Positions 33,594-35,505 of a DNA stretch of 35,505 nucleotides are shown here, piece after piece. The DNA is from Myxococcales bacterium FL481. GTDB lineage: Bacteria; Myxococcota_A; Polyangia; Nannocystales; Nannocystaceae. The notes beneath the pieces were generated by a model. It had not been told where the DNA came from, made no database searches, and saw nothing but the letters and a program-made list of their open reading frames with translations. The position numbers were made by a program, and so were the translations under genes. How positions within the stretch are numbered: the stretch's first letter is position 1; each line of letters begins with the position of its first letter. Location: contig QKPP01000103.1 in assembly GCA_006508105.1 (NCBI GenBank), forward strand, positions 1-35,505, given 5' to 3'.

Positions 33594-33608
33594 TGATGCG
33601 GGGCGCCC

Positions 33609-33637
33609 TTCTTACTCAAAACCCCTGCGGGCCGCAA
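33609..33637 (-). promoter_or_regulatory. Candidate promoter of the tRNA pair
   Basis: On the minus strand TTGCGG (33637-33632), 17 nt, TAAGAA (33614-33609), with the tRNA-Glu 5' end 15 nt further on. Confidence 0.45.
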
Positions 33638-33704
33638 GCGGCAATCCGCAGGGATATGGGCTTGGGCGCAGCGAGCGAACGAGTTCGCGTCGCCTGCGAG
33701 ACGC

Positions 33705-34427
33705 CTACCCTTCCGGGTTCAGCAGTCCGAGTTTGGCAGTGGACTCCGCGAACGTGTTCTTCAGCGCGTTCCACTCGGCGGGGGTGGTTTCGTACAAAAC
33801 CCAGTACATGCGCCCGAACTTCGCCTTGAGGACGAACCAGGCCCGACGTTCGTCACGGGGCTGCGGTTGGGCCGTTTCGTCCGCGGGGATGTCGACGACG
33901 ACCTCGAGCTTGCGACCCGTGATGGACTCGTCGGAGAACTTGAACTCGACGGGCTTTTTGTCGACACGGGCGTAGAACGTCGAAAGCGCCTCGTCGCGGT
34001 ACGTCTGCATGTCCTTGGACGCGTCGTCTTCGAAGTAGCCGAACGTGCCCCAGCTGACCTCAGCCTCCGAGCCTTCGCCGCCACAGCCGACCGACACGAT
34101 CGGACGACTGAGCGTGAGGAACCAGGGCGATTGCTCCATGAGCGCGTCCTCGCTCATGCCCTTTGGCAGACGAATGATCATGCTGTCGAGGAACAACGCG
34201 GTCGGGTCGCCAACGTCGGCGTCACAGACCTTCTTGGTCAGATCTTCGCCGGCTGGTTTCGATCCTTCCGCGTCGTCGGACGCCGCCGCGTCGCCTCCGC
34301 TTCCGTCACCGGCTTTGGCGACAGCGTCGTCGGGCGGGGTAGTCCCGGGGGGTGGGGAAGAGTCACACGCGCTAGCGAGGATGAGGGCCGATGCGATGAA
34401 GCTCGAGGCGACTAAGTTCCTGCTCAC
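33705..34427 (-). CDS. Putative lipoprotein, unknown function
   Basis: The 240-residue product starts at GTG 34427, with AAGGAG 10 nt upstream, one of the clearest ribosome binding sites in the window. The signal peptide SRNLVASSFIASALILASAC ends in a lipobox (ASAC), and the lipid-bearing Cys is followed by Asp-Ser-Ser. An acidic Gly/Asp/Ala spacer (about 22-65) leads to a folded domain with IIRLPKGMSEDALM, an internal Cys pair (KKVCDADVG, SVGCGGEG) and WFVLKAKFGRMYWVLYETTPAEWNALKNTF. The later part resembles domains where a predicted electrostatic or fatty-acid cost is computed, but no family is recognised. The tRNA genes follow on the same strand, 112 nt past its stop. Confidence 0.82.
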   Translation of the reverse strand: MSRNLVASSFIASALILASACDSSPPPGTTPPDDAVAKAGDGSGGDAAASDDAEGSKPAGEDLTKKVCDADVGDPTALFLDSMIIRLPKGMSEDALMEQSPWFLTLSRPIVSVGCGGEGSEAEVSWGTFGYFEDDASKDMQTYRDEALSTFYARVDKKPVEFKFSDESITGRKLEVVVDIPADETAQPQPRDERRAWFVLKAKFGRMYWVLYETTPAEWNALKNTFAESTAKLGLLNPEG

Positions 34428-34672
34428 TTTCCACGATCTCCTTGGAGAGGCGCGGAAGGTATCACACCCGTGTGGGGCGACAAACCGACGGCGTCCTGTT
34501 GGAAGGTAGCTCTGCGCGCTCGACCGCACGGCCGGTGCAAGACAGGACTGACCGTGGCCGGAACGTGTCAGATGGCTCGACCAGCGGCGTTGACAAGGTT
34601 CGAGGCCGGCGTGCGCGAGGCATCGCGGGCCCGGACCGACGAGCGAGGCCCCTGGGGACGCCTCGCCTGGGC

Positions 34673-35505
34673 TTAGGGGGCGCTTCGTTCGACGGTGGTG
34701 CTTGTCACGCGGATCGCTGTTTCGGGCGCGCGCGGTGTTGCGTCGGCCGAGGGCCCCACACCACGAACCGTCCCTCTAATTGGAGCCGGCGCAAGCTTTT
34801 GTAGCGTGGGCCCTGGGCGGCTAGATCGTGAGGCGAGCGGCGGCGTGGTCTGCGTGATCCAGCGCAGGGTATCGACAGCTTGCTGTGGCGAACTGAGGAG
34901 GAGTTGTCCCGCATCGGTCACGACGACCGCGAAGGCCTGGGGTCGCCGGGCTCGTCCGATGCGCCCGCGCAAGTGCGGCGTGAAATCGACGCCTCGGCTC
35001 TCCCACAGCGACTTCCACTGCCCGGGCTTGCACATCGCCGGGAACACCCACGCCGACTCTCCACTGATCCGCGTCAGCTTAATGGCGTGGGTTGGGCGGA
35101 CCGGGAGCTTCGCCAGTGTCGATCGCACAATCGCCAGTTCGAACGCGACGCTGCGCAGCGCCAGCAAGTCGGTGGGAGCGAGGTGGTTGCCGCTTCGAGC
35201 CCATGTCTCGAGCCGCGTCGTGGCCTCGCGCAACGTGGGATCACTCAGGTCGAGCCACAGCGCGAGACGAACATCGTGCGGGATGAAATCGAGGTGATCG
35301 AACCGACTCGAACCGCCGCAGGGCTCTCGCTCGGCGAGGGGGCGCGGAGACTCCGAGGCGGTGATCCCTTCGGCGTCTTGCGTTCCCGTCGGCCCGGGTT
35401 CCGCGGCTGGGTTCTGGTTCGGACTCGGATCCGGATTGGGACTCGGGCTCGGACTCGGACCCGGACTCGGACTCGGACTCGGACTCGGACTCGGACTCGG
35501 ACTCG
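34673..35505 (-). CDS. Probable secreted protein, C-terminal part (5' end beyond window)
   Basis: The minus-strand frame ending with TAA at 34675-34673 stays open through ATG 35233 and on to the window edge, so the true start is outside. The visible 277 residues begin with a Ser-Pro dipeptide run encoded by the GGACTC repeat, change to SPSPNPDPSPNQNPAAEP, then a folded part: FDHLDFIPHDVRLALWLDLSD, WARSGNHLAPTDLLALRSVAFELAIV and AFAVVVTDAGQLLLSS. The IPxDVRxALWLDLSD stretch resembles secreted myxobacterial proteins with an LPxdxxxvvxvDlxxL motif that often follow a lipoprotein signal and Pro-rich spacer. That comparison is from memory and the role is unknown. The C-terminal 50 residues are Ser/Arg/Pro-rich. 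Confidence 0.65.
   Translation of the reverse strand, partial: SPSPSPSPSPSPSPGPSPSPSPNPDPSPNQNPAAEPGPTGTQDAEGITASESPRPLAEREPCGGSSRFDHLDFIPHDVRLALWLDLSDPTLREATTRLETWARSGNHLAPTDLLALRSVAFELAIVRSTLAKLPVRPTHAIKLTRISGESAWVFPAMCKPGQWKSLWESRGVDFTPHLRGRIGRARRPQAFAVVVTDAGQLLLSSPQQAVDTLRWITQTTPPLASRSSRPGPTLQKLAPAPIRGTVRGVGPSADATPRAPETAIRVTSTTVERSAP
35463..35505. repeat. GGACTC hexanucleotide microsatellite
   Basis: Seven perfect copies of GGACTC run to the window edge, with degenerate copies extending back to about 35420. On the minus strand they encode alternating Ser-Pro in the open frame of the adjacent gene. Copy-number change alters length by two residues without shifting the frame. Confidence 0.9.

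Overview
The window is high-GC, gene-dense bacterial chromosome. The gene content (BamA/Skp/Lol outer-membrane genes, paired zinc-ribbon/FHA proteins, TPR/HEAT secreted proteins, several lipoproteins, an ECF sigma factor) suggests a Gram-negative of the Myxococcota, perhaps near Nannocystineae. This is inference from gene content and style; no rRNA or other marker was compared. No CRISPR array, insertion sequence, phage gene or integrase was seen.

Layout: (1) 1-1798: the 3' end of recJ, a small membrane protein, and a minus-strand ECF sigma factor. (2) 2099-12484: a classical translation/RNA operon, rimP-nusA-rnpM(ylxR)-infB-rbfA-truB-rpsO-pnp, followed by dut. An intrinsic terminator ends 4 nt before the likely rimP start, behind a foldable RNA leader. 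(3) 12593-16337: purC, purF and prfB; prfB carries the canonical +1 programmed frameshift. (4) 16338-24593: envelope biogenesis, with a LolC/E-type permease carrying two unusual insertions, LolD, BamA, two tandem Skp/OmpH chaperones, FabZ and a lipoprotein. (5) 24594-26620: a sparse accessory stretch with a small Arg-rich protein, a 3 x 42 bp tandem repeat, a DUF721/DciA-like gene, a duplicated 86 bp hairpin element and a FmdB-type zinc ribbon gene. (6) 26814-32396: a large secreted TPR/HEAT-like protein followed by two zinc-ribbon plus double-FHA proteins. (7) 32397-35505: a less GC-rich spacer with a small gene, a tRNA-Glu/tRNA-Lys pair, a lipoprotein gene, and the 3' part of a gene that leaves the window through a GGACTC microsatellite.

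How the genes work together: region 2 makes and regulates the translation and RNA-decay machinery. Region 4 supplies most of an outer-membrane protein and lipoprotein delivery line: LolCE/D release lipoproteins, Skp carries outer-membrane proteins across the periplasm, BamA inserts them, and FabZ feeds fatty acid/lipid A synthesis. Region 6 looks like an uncharacterised signalling or scaffold set.

The most noteworthy signals are: a recurrent TANNNT -10-like hexamer ending 5-9 nt before start codons (candidate leaderless or near-leaderless transcription), the terminator abutting rimP-nusA, the enlarged Lol permease, the double-FHA pair beside the TPR/HEAT protein, and the two tandem-repeat elements flanking the DUF721 gene.
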